Positions 41,930 through 51,005 of a stretch of 58,589 bases of DNA are shown piece by piece; position 1 is the first letter of the stretch; each line of letters opens with the position of its first letter. Below the pieces are notes generated by a model, which ran no database searches, was not told the origin of the DNA, and saw nothing but the letters and a program-made list of their open reading frames with translations. Source of the stretch: Nocardioides sp. (GTDB taxonomy: Bacteria > Actinomycetota > Actinomycetes > Propionibacteriales > Nocardioidaceae); assembly GCF_025964975.1 (NCBI RefSeq), contig NZ_JAOPXV010000192.1, positions 1 through 58,589 on the forward strand, in the 5' to 3' direction. The position numbers were made by a program, and so were the translations under genes.

Positions 41930-43195
41930 GTGACCGACACCGACGCGCTCTTCCTCCACTACTCCGCGATCTCCGACGTCGGACGCATCCGCAAGAACAA
42001 TCAGGACTCCGGATACGCCGGGCCGTGGCTGTTGACCGTCTGCGACGGCGTCGGCGGCGCCGTTCGTGGCGACCTGGCGTCGGCCACCGCGGTCCAGGCC
42101 CTGCGCAAGCTCGATGCGCGACCCAGCGACGACCTCCTCGGTCAGGTCGCCGGCGCCATCCACCGCGCCAACGACCGGATCTCCGAGCTCATCGACGAGG
42201 ACCCCGCGCTCAACGGCACCAGCACCACCGCCTCCGTGCTGCTCTTCGACGGCACCAAGGTCGCGGTCGGACACCTCGGTGACAGCCGGGCCTACCTCAT
42301 GCGCGACGGTGAGCTGCGCCAGCTCACCCACGACCACACGTTCGTCCAGAGCCTCATCGACGAGGGCCGGATCACCGAGGAGCAGTCGCGGACCCACCCA
42401 CACCGCAACCTCATCCTCAAGGCCGTCGACGGGATCCGGCACGAGGAGCCCGACCTCTTCGAGCTGCCGGTCCAGGCCGGGGACCGACTCTTCGTGTGCA
42501 GCGACGGGGCCTGCGGTGTCCTGACCGACGACCGGATGGCCGACATCCTGCGCACCGGCTCGCCCGACTACGCCGCGGTCGAGATCGTCCGCGCCAGCCT
42601 CGAGGCGGGCAGCAGCGACAACGTCACGTGCGTCGTGGCGGAGGTCGTCGCGAATCCCCCCGACCCCCCGCTCGAGCCGCTGCTCGTCGGTGCTGCTGCC
42701 GAGCTGCCGCGCACCCTCACCGGCGGCGACTCCGCGAAGAGCCGTGCCGCGCACGGCCACCGGACGGGCGACACCGGTGAGATCGACGCGGTGCCCGACC
42801 CGGCCGACCCGGCCGACCCGGTCGAGCCCGTCGACCCCGAGGCTGCCCGCTACGCCCCGCGCCCGCCGGCCCGCTTCACCTGGTCCAGGCGGTTGCTGGC
42901 GACCGCGGTGGTTCTGGGTCTGGCCTGGATCGCCCTGGCCTTCGCGTGGTCGTGGAGCCAGAGCCAGTTCTTCGTCGGCGTCGAGGACGACAAGGTGACG
43001 ATCTTCCGGGGGATCAACGCCCAGATCCCCGGTGTCGACATCGCGCACCCCTTTGAAGTCAGCGACGTCGACGTCAACAACCTGAGCGAGATCGAGGCCG
43101 ACGCCGTGACCCGGGGCATCGAGGCCACCGACCTCGAGGACGCCCGCGCCACGGTGGACAACTACGCAGCCCTCCAGGACGTCCCGGATGAGTGA
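41930..43195 (+). CDS. pstP: PP2C-family Ser/Thr phosphatase (PstP)
   Basis: 421 residues. Metal-binding motifs RKNNQDS, VCDGVGG, GHLGDSRAY, THDHTFVQSLIDEG and SSDNVT; here the first DG motif is CDGVGG, as in PstP. One helix at about 322-346 (LLATAVVLGLAWIALAFAW) and an extracytoplasmic tail. Dephosphorylates PknA, PknB and their targets. GTG start at 41930; 8-bp overlap with the next gene. Confidence 0.95.
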   Translation: MTDTDALFLHYSAISDVGRIRKNNQDSGYAGPWLLTVCDGVGGAVRGDLASATAVQALRKLDARPSDDLLGQVAGAIHRANDRISELIDEDPALNGTSTTASVLLFDGTKVAVGHLGDSRAYLMRDGELRQLTHDHTFVQSLIDEGRITEEQSRTHPHRNLILKAVDGIRHEEPDLFELPVQAGDRLFVCSDGACGVLTDDRMADILRTGSPDYAAVEIVRASLEAGSSDNVTCVVAEVVANPPDPPLEPLLVGAAAELPRTLTGGDSAKSRAAHGHRTGDTGEIDAVPDPADPADPVEPVDPEAARYAPRPPARFTWSRRLLATAVVLGLAWIALAFAWSWSQSQFFVGVEDDKVTIFRGINAQIPGVDIAHPFEVSDVDVNNLSEIEADAVTRGIEATDLEDARATVDNYAALQDVPDE

Positions 43196-44585
43196 ACCCG
43201 GCGCCCCGGGCTTCGTGCACCGCCCACGACGCGGCGCTGAGCTGTTCCTGCTGCTGGCCGCCCTGGTGGTCGGCATCGGTGCCTACGTCGCGGTCGGCCT
43301 GGGCGTGCAGGGCACGGTCCCGGCGAACATCATCGGTTACAGCGGCTGGCTGGCCGCGCTGACGATCGCGGCCCACGTCGCGGTGCGGTTGGTGGCGCCG
43401 TACGCCGATCCCGTGCTCCTGCCGCTCGTGGCAGCCCTCAACGGGCTGGGCCTCGCGGTCATCCACCGGCTCGACCTCGCCTACGAAGCCGTCGACAAGC
43501 CCCACAGCTTCGCCCAGCAACAGCTGACCTGGATGACGCTGGGAATCGTCCTGTTCATTGTCACCATCATCCTGCTGCGCGACCACCGCAGCCTGCAGCG
43601 CCTGACCTACACCTCGGGCGCCGCCGGGATCGCGCTGCTCCTGCTGCCGTTCATGCCGATCGTCGGCAACGAGATCAACGGCGCCCGGATCTGGATCAAC
43701 GTCGCCGGCTTCAGCTTCCAACCCGGTGAGGTCGCCAAGCTGCTCCTGGTGGTCGCCTTCTCCGGCTACCTGGTCCGGCACCGGGACGCCTTGGCACTGG
43801 CGGGACGACGGGTGCTGTTCATCGACCTGCCGCGCGGACGGGACCTCGGACCGATCCTGGCCATGTTCGCCGTCTCGATGATGATCCTGGTCGCGCAGAA
43901 CGACCTGGGGTCGTCCCTGCTCTTCTTCGGGCTCTTCCTGGTGACGCTCTACGTCGCCACGGAGCGTCCGGGCTGGTTGGTCGTGGGCGGCCTGCTGTTC
44001 GCGGGTGGCGCGCTGGCCGCCTACACCTTCGTCGGCAACGTGCAGAACCGGTTCAACTTCTGGCTGCACCCGATGGACTACTACTACGAGTCTCCCGGCA
44101 GCGGGCAGCTCGTGGAGGGCATGTTCGGCATGGGCTGGGGCGGGCTCATCGGCCGTGGCTTCGGCGAGGGGTCGCCCTCGAGCGTGCCGTACGCCAACTC
44201 CGACTTCATCATCGCCGCGATCGGCGAGGAGCTCGGGCTGACCGCTGTCATGGCCGTCATCCTCTGCTACGGCCTCATCGTCGAGCGTGCCCTGCGCATC
44301 GCCCTGATCTCGCGCGACGGGTTCGGCAAGCTGCTGGCCGTCGGCCTCGGCAGCATCGTCGCGCTGCAGGTCTTCGTCGTCGTCGGCGGCGTCACCGGAC
44401 TGATCCCGCTCACGGGCCTGACGACGCCGTTCCTGTCGTATGGCGGGTCGTCGCTGGTCGCCAACTGGGTGATCATCGCGCTGCTCATCCGCATCTCCGA
44501 CCAGGCCCGCCGACCCATCCCGAGGATGACCGACCTCAGTGGCACCTTCGACAGCGAGACCACCCAGGTGGTGAAGCTGACGTGA
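43188..44585 (+). CDS. rodA: SEDS-family peptidoglycan glycosyltransferase (RodA/FtsW)
   Basis: 465 residues with about ten helices. The SEDS hallmarks are the segment NEINGARIWINVAGFSFQPGEVAKL and the terminal PFLSYGGSSLVANW. Polymerises lipid II with PbpA during growth. It starts with ATG 43188 inside the pstP end, and its stop overlaps pbpA (GTGA). FtsW/RodA names are interchangeable by sequence alone; position next to pbpA supports RodA. Confidence 0.93.
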   Translation: MSEPGAPGFVHRPRRGAELFLLLAALVVGIGAYVAVGLGVQGTVPANIIGYSGWLAALTIAAHVAVRLVAPYADPVLLPLVAALNGLGLAVIHRLDLAYEAVDKPHSFAQQQLTWMTLGIVLFIVTIILLRDHRSLQRLTYTSGAAGIALLLLPFMPIVGNEINGARIWINVAGFSFQPGEVAKLLLVVAFSGYLVRHRDALALAGRRVLFIDLPRGRDLGPILAMFAVSMMILVAQNDLGSSLLFFGLFLVTLYVATERPGWLVVGGLLFAGGALAAYTFVGNVQNRFNFWLHPMDYYYESPGSGQLVEGMFGMGWGGLIGRGFGEGSPSSVPYANSDFIIAAIGEELGLTAVMAVILCYGLIVERALRIALISRDGFGKLLAVGLGSIVALQVFVVVGGVTGLIPLTGLTTPFLSYGGSSLVANWVIIALLIRISDQARRPIPRMTDLSGTFDSETTQVVKLT

Positions 44586-46039
44586 ACAAGCCGATCCGCA
44601 CCATCTCGATCTTCTGCCTCCTGCTGTTCCTGGCGTTGCTGGTCAACGCCTCCTACGTCATGTACTTCCGCGCCGACGAGCTTGCCGCGGACGCCAAGAA
44701 CCGGCGGGTGATCAACGCCGCCTTCTCCCGCGAGCGCGGTGCGATCCTGGTGGGCAAGGACCCCGTCGCCCGCAGCGTCCCGTCGGACGACAAGTACGAC
44801 TTCCAGCGGACCTACCCGCAGCGGTTCATGTATGCGCCGATCACGGGCTACTTCGCCTACTACGCCCAGACCGGCATCGAGCGGTCCCAGAGCGACGTGC
44901 TCTCCGGTGACGACGAGCGCCTCTTCGTCACCCGGCTCGTCGACATGCTGAGCAACGCCGAGCCCAAGGGCGGCAACGTCCAGCTGACGATCAACCCGGC
45001 CGCGCAGGCCGCCGCCTTCGAGGGGCTGCAGGCCCTGTCCGGTGAGGCGAAGGGCGCCGTGGTCGCGCTCGAGCCAAGCACAGGCAAGGTGCTGGCCATG
45101 GCCTCGACGCCGACGTTCGACCCCAACCTCCTGGCCTCGCACGACCTCCAGGCCGTCGAGGCGGAGGGGAAGCGGCTCGAGGCTGACCCCGCCACACCGC
45201 TGATCAACCGCGCCATCGGCACGACGCTGCCACCCGGCTCGACGTTCAAGCTGGTCACGGCGGCCGCCGCCATCGAGTCCGGAAACTACGACAAGGACTC
45301 CATCGTTCCCGGGGGCTTCCAGTTCCAGCTCCCGCAGTCGGACAGCAAGGTCGGCAACTACGACCAGGGCAACTGCGGCGGCACCAAGATCACCTTGACC
45401 CAGGCGTTGCAGGTCTCCTGCAACGTCAGCTTCCTCAGCCTGGCCAACGAGCTCGGCGCGGAGGCGATGACCGAGCAGGCCGAGGCCTTCGGCTTCAACT
45501 CGACCGCGCTCGAGGACCTGCCGGGTCAGGCTCCCTCGCTCTACCCCGAGATGGACGCGCCGCAGACGGCCCTCTCCGGGATCGGCCAGTCCAGTGTCAC
45601 CGCCACTCCGCTGCAGATGGCCATGGTCGCCGCCGGGATCGCCAACGACGGTCAGGTGAAGCGGCCCTACCTCGTCGACGAGGTGCGCGCGCCGAACGCC
45701 TCCCTCCTCGACAAGACCGAGGCGTCGACGTACTCCCAGGCGGTCTCGAGCAACACCGCCGACGAGCTGACCGAGATGATGGTCGCCACCGTCGACAGCG
45801 GCACGGCTGTCGTCGCCGCCATCCCGGGGGTCCGGGTGGCCGGCAAGACCGGCACCGCCCAGTCGACCGGCTCCCGGCCGCCGTACGCCTGGTTCGTCTC
45901 CTTCGCGCCCGCCGACGACCCCCAGGTCGCGGTCGCCGTGATGGTGGAGGCGAGCGAGACGGCCCGCGAGGAGATCGCGGGCGGCAGCCTGGGCGGGCCG
46001 ATCGCGAAGGCGATCATGGAGGCGGTGATGGCCCAGTGA
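44582..46039 (+). CDS. pbpA: Class B penicillin-binding protein (PbpA)
   Basis: 485 residues. N-terminal anchor (residues 6-26), dimerisation domain, then transpeptidase: SxxK in PPGSTFKLV (about residue 222), SxN in QVSCNVSF, and KTG in VAGKTGTAQ. Cross-links peptidoglycan with RodA. GTG start in a GTGA overlap. Cys replaces the usual middle residue in the SxN motif (SCN), a normal variant in actinobacterial PbpA. Confidence 0.95.
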   Translation: MNKPIRTISIFCLLLFLALLVNASYVMYFRADELAADAKNRRVINAAFSRERGAILVGKDPVARSVPSDDKYDFQRTYPQRFMYAPITGYFAYYAQTGIERSQSDVLSGDDERLFVTRLVDMLSNAEPKGGNVQLTINPAAQAAAFEGLQALSGEAKGAVVALEPSTGKVLAMASTPTFDPNLLASHDLQAVEAEGKRLEADPATPLINRAIGTTLPPGSTFKLVTAAAAIESGNYDKDSIVPGGFQFQLPQSDSKVGNYDQGNCGGTKITLTQALQVSCNVSFLSLANELGAEAMTEQAEAFGFNSTALEDLPGQAPSLYPEMDAPQTALSGIGQSSVTATPLQMAMVAAGIANDGQVKRPYLVDEVRAPNASLLDKTEASTYSQAVSSNTADELTEMMVATVDSGTAVVAAIPGVRVAGKTGTAQSTGSRPPYAWFVSFAPADDPQVAVAVMVEASETAREEIAGGSLGGPIAKAIMEAVMAQ

Positions 46040-47526
46040 ACGTCCAGCACGACCGCTTCGCCGACGACGCCCACCGCTACGCCCTCGTCTCCCGGATCGC
46101 CACTGGTGGCATGGGTGAGGTCTGGCGCGGTCGCGACCAGGTGCTGGGCCGGCCGGTGGCGGTGAAGCTGTTGAAGGCCGAGTATGCCGACGACGCGCTC
46201 TTCCGTACCCGCTTCGAGACCGAGGCCCAGCACGCCGCCTCGCTCCATCACCCGGGCATCGCCGGCGTCTTCGACTTCGGTGAGGCCTCCCCGCTCGACG
46301 GCTCGAGCACCCCGCGTCCCTACCTCGTGATGGAGCTCGTCGAGGGCCAGCCTCTCTCCGACCTGCTGCGCCCGAGTGCCCCGATGGACCCCGACGTCAC
46401 GCGCGACCTGATGGCGCAGACCGCCGACGCGCTGGGCGCCGCCCACCGTGCCGGCATCGTGCACCGCGACGTGAAGCCCGCCAACCTCATCGTCACCCCT
46501 GACCGGCGGATCAAGGTCACCGACTTCGGCATCGCGCGCGCCGCCGAGGGGTTGGCGTTGACCCAGACCGGTCAGGTGATGGGCACTCCGGCCTACATCT
46601 CGCCCGAGCAGGCCGAGGGCGGGACGGCCACCGCCGCCTCCGACGTCTACAGCCTCGGAGTCGTGGCCTTCGAGTGCCTGGTGGGCCGCCGGCCCTTCGT
46701 CGCCGACACCGCCGTCGCGACCGCGCTCGCGCACCTGCGCCAGCCCGTCCCGGAGATCCCCGACCACGTCCCCGCTCCGCTGGCAGCCGTGGCGACCCGG
46801 GCGCTGGCGAAGCAGCCCTCCGAGAGGTACGCCGACGGGGCGGCCTTCGCGGCGGCGCTCCGTGACCCGGAGTGGGCCGCCGGTGTGGCGCCGACGACAG
46901 CGCAGGCACCCACGCAGGTGCTGGGCGCGGCTGCCGTCGCCCCGCCGCCGACCAGCGTCCTGCCCGCCGCGCCCGCCGCGGTGCAGACCTCGACCACCCG
47001 GGAGTCGACGCCCCCGCCGGCGAACGGTGGCCCTCGGCGTACGAACTGGGTGCCCTGGGCACTCCTGGCCGCGGTCGTCGTCGTCGGCGCGCTGGTCATC
47101 TGGCAGCTCATCTCGGCGGACGACGCCGAGCGCCGGCAGGCAGCGACCACCCCGGTGCAGAGCAATCGCACGCAGACCGAGGCCCCCGCCGAGACCGAGC
47201 CGCCGGCCGAGACCGCCACCGAGACGCCCACGGAGCCTCCCGCCGAGACCGGCATCGAGGTGGACGAGGCAGACTACGTGGGCTCCGACCTCAAGGACGC
47301 CGAGGACAGGTTGCGCGAGCTCGGCCTCAAGGTGCAGAAGGTGCGGCTCGACAATCCCGGCGACCAGGTGGAGGACACCGTCGAGAGCGTGCAGCCGTCG
47401 GGGACCCTGGCCGAGGGCGACACCGTCACGCTGAGCTACTGGGGCAAGGTCTCGGGCAAGCCCGAGGAGACGGTCCCGCCCGAGGATCCCGGCACCAGCC
47501 CCACCGACACGGCAACGACCGAGTGA
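46036..47526 (+). CDS. pknA: Ser/Thr protein kinase PknA-like with one PASTA domain
   Basis: 496 residues. Hanks kinase: Gly loop ATGGMGEV, catalytic Lys in PVAVKLL, HRDVKPAN and DFGIARA. One helix at about 338-357, then a Pro/Glu/Thr-rich spacer (~370-410), then one PASTA domain (~412-475: DYVGSDLKDAEDRLRELGLKVQKV). Mycobacterial PknA lacks PASTA, so this version can sense extracellular ligand directly. GTGA overlap with pbpA. Confidence 0.93.
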   Translation: MNVQHDRFADDAHRYALVSRIATGGMGEVWRGRDQVLGRPVAVKLLKAEYADDALFRTRFETEAQHAASLHHPGIAGVFDFGEASPLDGSSTPRPYLVMELVEGQPLSDLLRPSAPMDPDVTRDLMAQTADALGAAHRAGIVHRDVKPANLIVTPDRRIKVTDFGIARAAEGLALTQTGQVMGTPAYISPEQAEGGTATAASDVYSLGVVAFECLVGRRPFVADTAVATALAHLRQPVPEIPDHVPAPLAAVATRALAKQPSERYADGAAFAAALRDPEWAAGVAPTTAQAPTQVLGAAAVAPPPTSVLPAAPAAVQTSTTRESTPPPANGGPRRTNWVPWALLAAVVVVGALVIWQLISADDAERRQAATTPVQSNRTQTEAPAETEPPAETATETPTEPPAETGIEVDEADYVGSDLKDAEDRLRELGLKVQKVRLDNPGDQVEDTVESVQPSGTLAEGDTVTLSYWGKVSGKPEETVPPEDPGTSPTDTATTE

Positions 47527-47535
47527 GAGACGACG

Positions 47536-49368
47536 ATGAGCACTGAGCCGATCGTGATCGGCGGCCGCTACGAGCTCGGCGAGCTGCTGGGCCGAGGCGG
47601 CATGGCAGAGGTCCGCCAGGCCCGCGACACCCGGCTGGGCCGGACGGTCGCGGTCAAGCGCCTCCGCACCGACCTCGCGAGCGACGCCACCTTCCAGGCC
47701 CGCTTCCGGCGCGAGGCGCAGTCCTCTGCCTCGCTCAACCACCCCTCGATCGTGTCGGTCTACGACACCGGCGAGGAGATGTCGACCGACGGCTCGGACG
47801 TGGCGCAGCCCTACATCGTCATGGAGTGCGTGCAGGGCCGGACCCTGCGCGACATCATCCGCGAGGGGCGCAAGATCCTGCCCGAGCGGGCACTGGAGAT
47901 CACCAGCGACGTGCTGGCGGCCCTCGACTACAGCCACCGCACGGGCATCATCCACCGCGACATCAAGCCGGCCAACGTGATGCTCACGCCGACCGGCGAC
48001 GTGAAGGTGATGGACTTCGGCATCGCCCGAGCCGTCTCCGACGCCAGCTCGACGATGACCCAGACCGCCGCCGTGGTCGGTACGGCGCAGTACCTCTCAC
48101 CGGAACAGGCTCGTGGTGAGACGGTGGACTCGCGCTCGGACGTCTACTCCACCGGCTGCCTGCTCTACGAGCTGCTCACCGGGCGACCGCCCTTCGTCGG
48201 GGACAGTCCGGTCGCTGTGGCCTACCAGCACGTGCGCGAGAACCCCTCGCCGCCGTCCGACCACGACGACTCGCTGGACGCGGAGATCGACGCGATCGTG
48301 CTCAAGTCGCTGGCCAAGCGGGTCGAGGACCGCTACCAGAGCTCGGCGGCCATGCGAGCCGACATCGAGCGCTACCTCGCGGGCCACCCGATCCAGGCCG
48401 CGCCGCCCCCCTTGGCGAGCTTCGACGACCCCGGTCCGGCCACCGCCGCGACCGCCCTGTTCCCGGCCGCAGCGGCCACCGGCAGCTCGCCGGCCGCACC
48501 GCCGTCAGGGCAGGGCTCCGACTCCCGCACCGGGTTGCTGTTCTTCCTCGGCTTCCTCGTCGTGGGCCTCATCGCTGCTGGGCTCTACTTCGCTCCGAGG
48601 CTGTTCGAGCAGCCGGTGGACAGAGAGCAGGTCCCGTCCCTGCTCGGCCTGACCGAGAACGAGGCACGCGCGGCGATCCGGAAGGCCGGGCTGAGTGTCG
48701 GCACCGTCAACACCCGGGCCTCGCAGAGCGTGCCGGTCGACCGGGTCATCGAGCAGACCCCCAACCGCGACCTCTACGTCGACCCCGGCAGCGCCGTGGG
48801 CTTCACCCTCTCCCTCGGACCACCCGAGGTCGAGGTGCCCTATGTCCTCGGCCAGCCCAAGGAGAGTGCGCGGACGTTGCTGGAGGGCAACGACCTCAAG
48901 GTCAAGCTCGTCGACGAGGAGTCCGACCAGCCCAAGGACACGGTCGTGCGTACCGAGCCAGAGAGCGGCCAGCAGGTGGCGGAGGGGACCGTGGTGACGC
49001 TCTTCGTCTCCCTGGGCCCCAACGAGGTGCCCAGGGTCGTCGGGCTCAGGCAGGGGGCGGCCGAGAGCGCGTTGCGTGCCGCAGGCTTCGACGTCGAGGT
49101 GGTCACGACCGCCGAGACGACCGAGCCGAAGGGGACGGTGGTCCGCCAGATCCCCGAGGGGGGCACGGCCGACCAGGGCGCCACGATCACGATCTTCGTC
49201 TCGACGTTCGTCAAGCCGGAGCCCACGCCGACCGAGACACCGACCGAGACCCCAACGATCCCAGTGCCGACCGAGACCCCGACGATCCCAGTGCCGACCG
49301 AGACCCCGACGCCGACCGCGGTTCCGACCACGCCGGCGCCCACGCCGTCTGCTCGGCGGCGACCCTGA
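47536..49368 (+). CDS. pknB: Ser/Thr protein kinase PknB with three PASTA domains
   Basis: 610 residues. Hanks kinase: GRGGMAEV, VAVKRLR, HRDIKPANVM, DFGIARAV. Helix at about 334-352. Three PASTA units follow: PSLLGLTENEARAAI, PYVLGQPKESARTLL and PRVVGLRQGAAESALR. The last ~60 residues are Pro/Thr/Glu-rich with three copies of PTETPTIPV-like text. Mycobacterial PknB has four PASTA units. Controls growth and division by peptidoglycan-fragment sensing. Confidence 0.94.
   Translation: MSTEPIVIGGRYELGELLGRGGMAEVRQARDTRLGRTVAVKRLRTDLASDATFQARFRREAQSSASLNHPSIVSVYDTGEEMSTDGSDVAQPYIVMECVQGRTLRDIIREGRKILPERALEITSDVLAALDYSHRTGIIHRDIKPANVMLTPTGDVKVMDFGIARAVSDASSTMTQTAAVVGTAQYLSPEQARGETVDSRSDVYSTGCLLYELLTGRPPFVGDSPVAVAYQHVRENPSPPSDHDDSLDAEIDAIVLKSLAKRVEDRYQSSAAMRADIERYLAGHPIQAAPPPLASFDDPGPATAATALFPAAAATGSSPAAPPSGQGSDSRTGLLFFLGFLVVGLIAAGLYFAPRLFEQPVDREQVPSLLGLTENEARAAIRKAGLSVGTVNTRASQSVPVDRVIEQTPNRDLYVDPGSAVGFTLSLGPPEVEVPYVLGQPKESARTLLEGNDLKVKLVDEESDQPKDTVVRTEPESGQQVAEGTVVTLFVSLGPNEVPRVVGLRQGAAESALRAAGFDVEVVTTAETTEPKGTVVRQIPEGGTADQGATITIFVSTFVKPEPTPTETPTETPTIPVPTETPTIPVPTETPTPTAVPTTPAPTPSARRRP
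49240..49311 (+). repeat. 27-bp tandem repeat inside the pknB 3' end
   Basis: Units at 49240-49266 and 49267-49293, then a partial unit to 49311. Each encodes PTETPTIPV in frame. A slippage-prone wall-spanning tail; copy number may vary between strains. Confidence 0.85.
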
Positions 49369-49419
49369 TCCGGGACCCCGTCCTCCAGCTCGCCGGTCTG
49401 AGCTCTGTGCTCGGGGCTC

Positions 49420-50211
49420 TCAGCGCTGGGCGTCGGGCATCGGCTTCGCGTAGCCGAGGTCGAGCAGCCCGTCGTAGGCAGGCGCCACCGCCTGGGCCAG
49501 GACCTCGACCTGGTAGCCCACACCACCCCGGGGATCGGCGGCCGCCTCGCGATAGATGTCGAGATAGCTGTCACTCTCGAGCGAGGTGACCAGCCTGGTC
49601 GGCACGCCGATCGCGACGATCTCGTAGGGCGGGGAGTAGGAGAGTCCCTGCAGGCTCACGGAGTTGCCGTCGCACTTGATGCCGGTCGTGGAGATCAGCC
49701 GCTGGCCCTGGACGGTGACCGCTTCGGCGCCGGCGCGCCACAGGGCGTTGACCGTTGCCTGGATGTCCTGCTGGTGCACGATCACGTCGAGGGGGTCGCG
49801 GGTCGTGTCGTCCAGCACGTCCGGTGGTGCGTCCGACAGGGTCACCTTGACGGCAGGCCCGGTCCGGGCCGTGAGGCCGGCCGGGTCGGAGAGCAGCTCG
49901 ATCTGACGTTGTGCACGGTCGACGCTGCGGTCGCCGAGCCCCGCGCTCAAGGTCTGGACCTGCGTGGTCAGGCTGGTCACCTCGGCGATCAGCTCGTCGG
50001 CCGTACGGCGCTCTGCCAGCACGACCGAGGCGAGGTCGGTGTAACGCCCGGCACGCAGGTCGGTGCCGCCACTGTGCTCGGCACTGGTGGCGAACAGGGC
50101 GCCGCTGAGCAGCACCATCACCGGCGTCCCGATCCGCCATCCGAGCGCCAGCCGCTTGCCCTGGTGGCTGTGCGCCCCAGCGGTGGGGCGCGAGTCGGAC
50201 TCCGGGGACAT
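49420..50211 (-). CDS. DUF881-family protein, coiled coil and membrane anchored
   Basis: 263 residues. N-terminal hydrophobic segment (about 25-44, IGTPVMVLLSGALFATSA), then a coiled coil (about 65-110, VVLAERRTADELIAEVTSLTTQVQTLSAGL), then the DUF881 core with VIVHQQDIQATVNALWRAGAEAVTVQGQRLISTTGIKC. DUF881 proteins sit next to crgA and pknB in many actinobacteria and are thought to act in division. Convergent with pknB. Confidence 0.9.
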   Translation of the reverse strand: MSPESDSRPTAGAHSHQGKRLALGWRIGTPVMVLLSGALFATSAEHSGGTDLRAGRYTDLASVVLAERRTADELIAEVTSLTTQVQTLSAGLGDRSVDRAQRQIELLSDPAGLTARTGPAVKVTLSDAPPDVLDDTTRDPLDVIVHQQDIQATVNALWRAGAEAVTVQGQRLISTTGIKCDGNSVSLQGLSYSPPYEIVAIGVPTRLVTSLESDSYLDIYREAAADPRGGVGYQVEVLAQAVAPAYDGLLDLGYAKPMPDAQR

Positions 50212-50277
50212 GCCGACTACGCTAACCCCCCGGTGGGTGCCCCCGCCGCAGTCCCATCAGCCTTCCAGGGAGTAGTT

Positions 50278-50730
50278 GTGGCCAAGTCCAACGCGGCGTA
50301 CGTCGAGACCGAGGCGAAGATCCTCACGGTGAGGTTCGTGATCGCGCTGCTGCTGATCATCGGCGGCATCGCGTGGATCGCCTTCTACTACGTCTCCGTG
50401 CGCCCGGATCCCTCGGTCTTCCCGGTCCCCGAGGGCAAGCCCAAGGCGATCGCCGACCTCGGCCTGTGGAACTACGTCATCGGCTTCGGCGCGCTGCTCG
50501 TCGGTTTGGCCGTCGCTGCGCACCCGAGCACCCCGCTGGGTCGCGGCCGCGGCGTCGTGGTCGGCATGCTCGGCTGCTTCCTGATCGGCCTGCTGTGGAT
50601 CTGCACCTTCTACGTCTTCTCCGACGACCTCACCCCGCTGTGGGTCTTCAACGACCTCGGCCAGTGGAACCTCGGTGTCGGCATCGCCTTCATGGCGGTC
50701 GGCTTCACCTACGCCACGCGCTGGGAGTAG
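50278..50730 (+). CDS. crgA: Cell division protein CrgA with duplicated core
   Basis: 150 residues with four helices instead of the usual two. Residues ~17-83 (ending LGLWNYVIGFGALLVGLAVAAHP) and ~90-150 (ending LGQWNLGVGIAFMAVGFTYATRW) look like two copies of the CrgA unit of two helices and a W-N-x-x-x-G motif. CrgA normally is about 85-95 residues and tethers septal proteins. GTG start at 50278 with AGGGAG 5 nt upstream. Divergent from DUF881. Confidence 0.88.
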   Translation: MAKSNAAYVETEAKILTVRFVIALLLIIGGIAWIAFYYVSVRPDPSVFPVPEGKPKAIADLGLWNYVIGFGALLVGLAVAAHPSTPLGRGRGVVVGMLGCFLIGLLWICTFYVFSDDLTPLWVFNDLGQWNLGVGIAFMAVGFTYATRWE

Positions 50731-50753
50731 GCTCCCGCTCCCACTCGTCTCGC

Positions 50754-50787
50754 GAGAGCCGCCGGTCCTGTCGGGCCGGCGGCTCTC
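50754..50787. terminator. Terminator hairpin after crgA
   Basis: GAGAGCCGCCGG (50754-50765), 10-base loop, CCGGCGGCTCTC (50776-50787), then TGCATTTCGTT. Perfect 12-bp stem just after the crgA stop. Confidence 0.8.
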
Positions 50788-50812
50788 TGCATTTCGTTGC
50801 CCGATGCAGGTG

Positions 50813-50855
50813 AACTACACGGGTGTAGTTATCCACAGGGCATTCCACACCTGTG
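50813..50855. promoter_or_regulatory. Inverted repeats overlapping a perfect DnaA box
   Basis: AACTACAC-GG-GTGTAGTT (50813-50830) is a perfect dyad, joined directly to TTATCCACA (50829-50837), the consensus DnaA box. CACAGG (50834-50839) and CCTGTG (50850-50855) form a second dyad. One box does not make an origin, but the core cluster around it is near-origin in relatives. Confidence 0.4.
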
Positions 50856-50893
50856 TACGACGCCCGTCGCCGTACCGCCCAACCGCCGCTGAT

Positions 50894-50973
50894 CCCCCGG
50901 GTAGCCGGGGTTCCGTCATGTTCGCACGTGTTGCAACACGTGCGAACCTTCTACTCCCCCGGGTAGCCGGGGG
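50894..50973. repeat. Palindromic repeat element, copy 1 (long form)
   Basis: A perfect 26-bp palindrome (50921-50946, half TTCGCACGTGTTG) is flanked by two hairpins CCCCCGG-GTAG-CCGGGG(G) at 50894-50910 and 50956-50973. Between the crgA terminator and the rhomboid gene. A shorter relative lies at 53446-53498. The whole gap 50731-51005 has no gene. Confidence 0.8.
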
Positions 50974-51005
50974 AACTGAACGCGACGAGGGAGGATCCCG
51001 AGGCC

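Noticed and set aside
49240..49311. CRISPR-like array
   Set aside because: The 27-bp units are directly adjacent with no spacers and are in frame within pknB; this is a coding tandem repeat.
50813..50855. Chromosomal replication origin
   Set aside because: Only one DnaA box, no AT-rich unwinding region and no dnaA or dnaN; kept only as a single-box finding.
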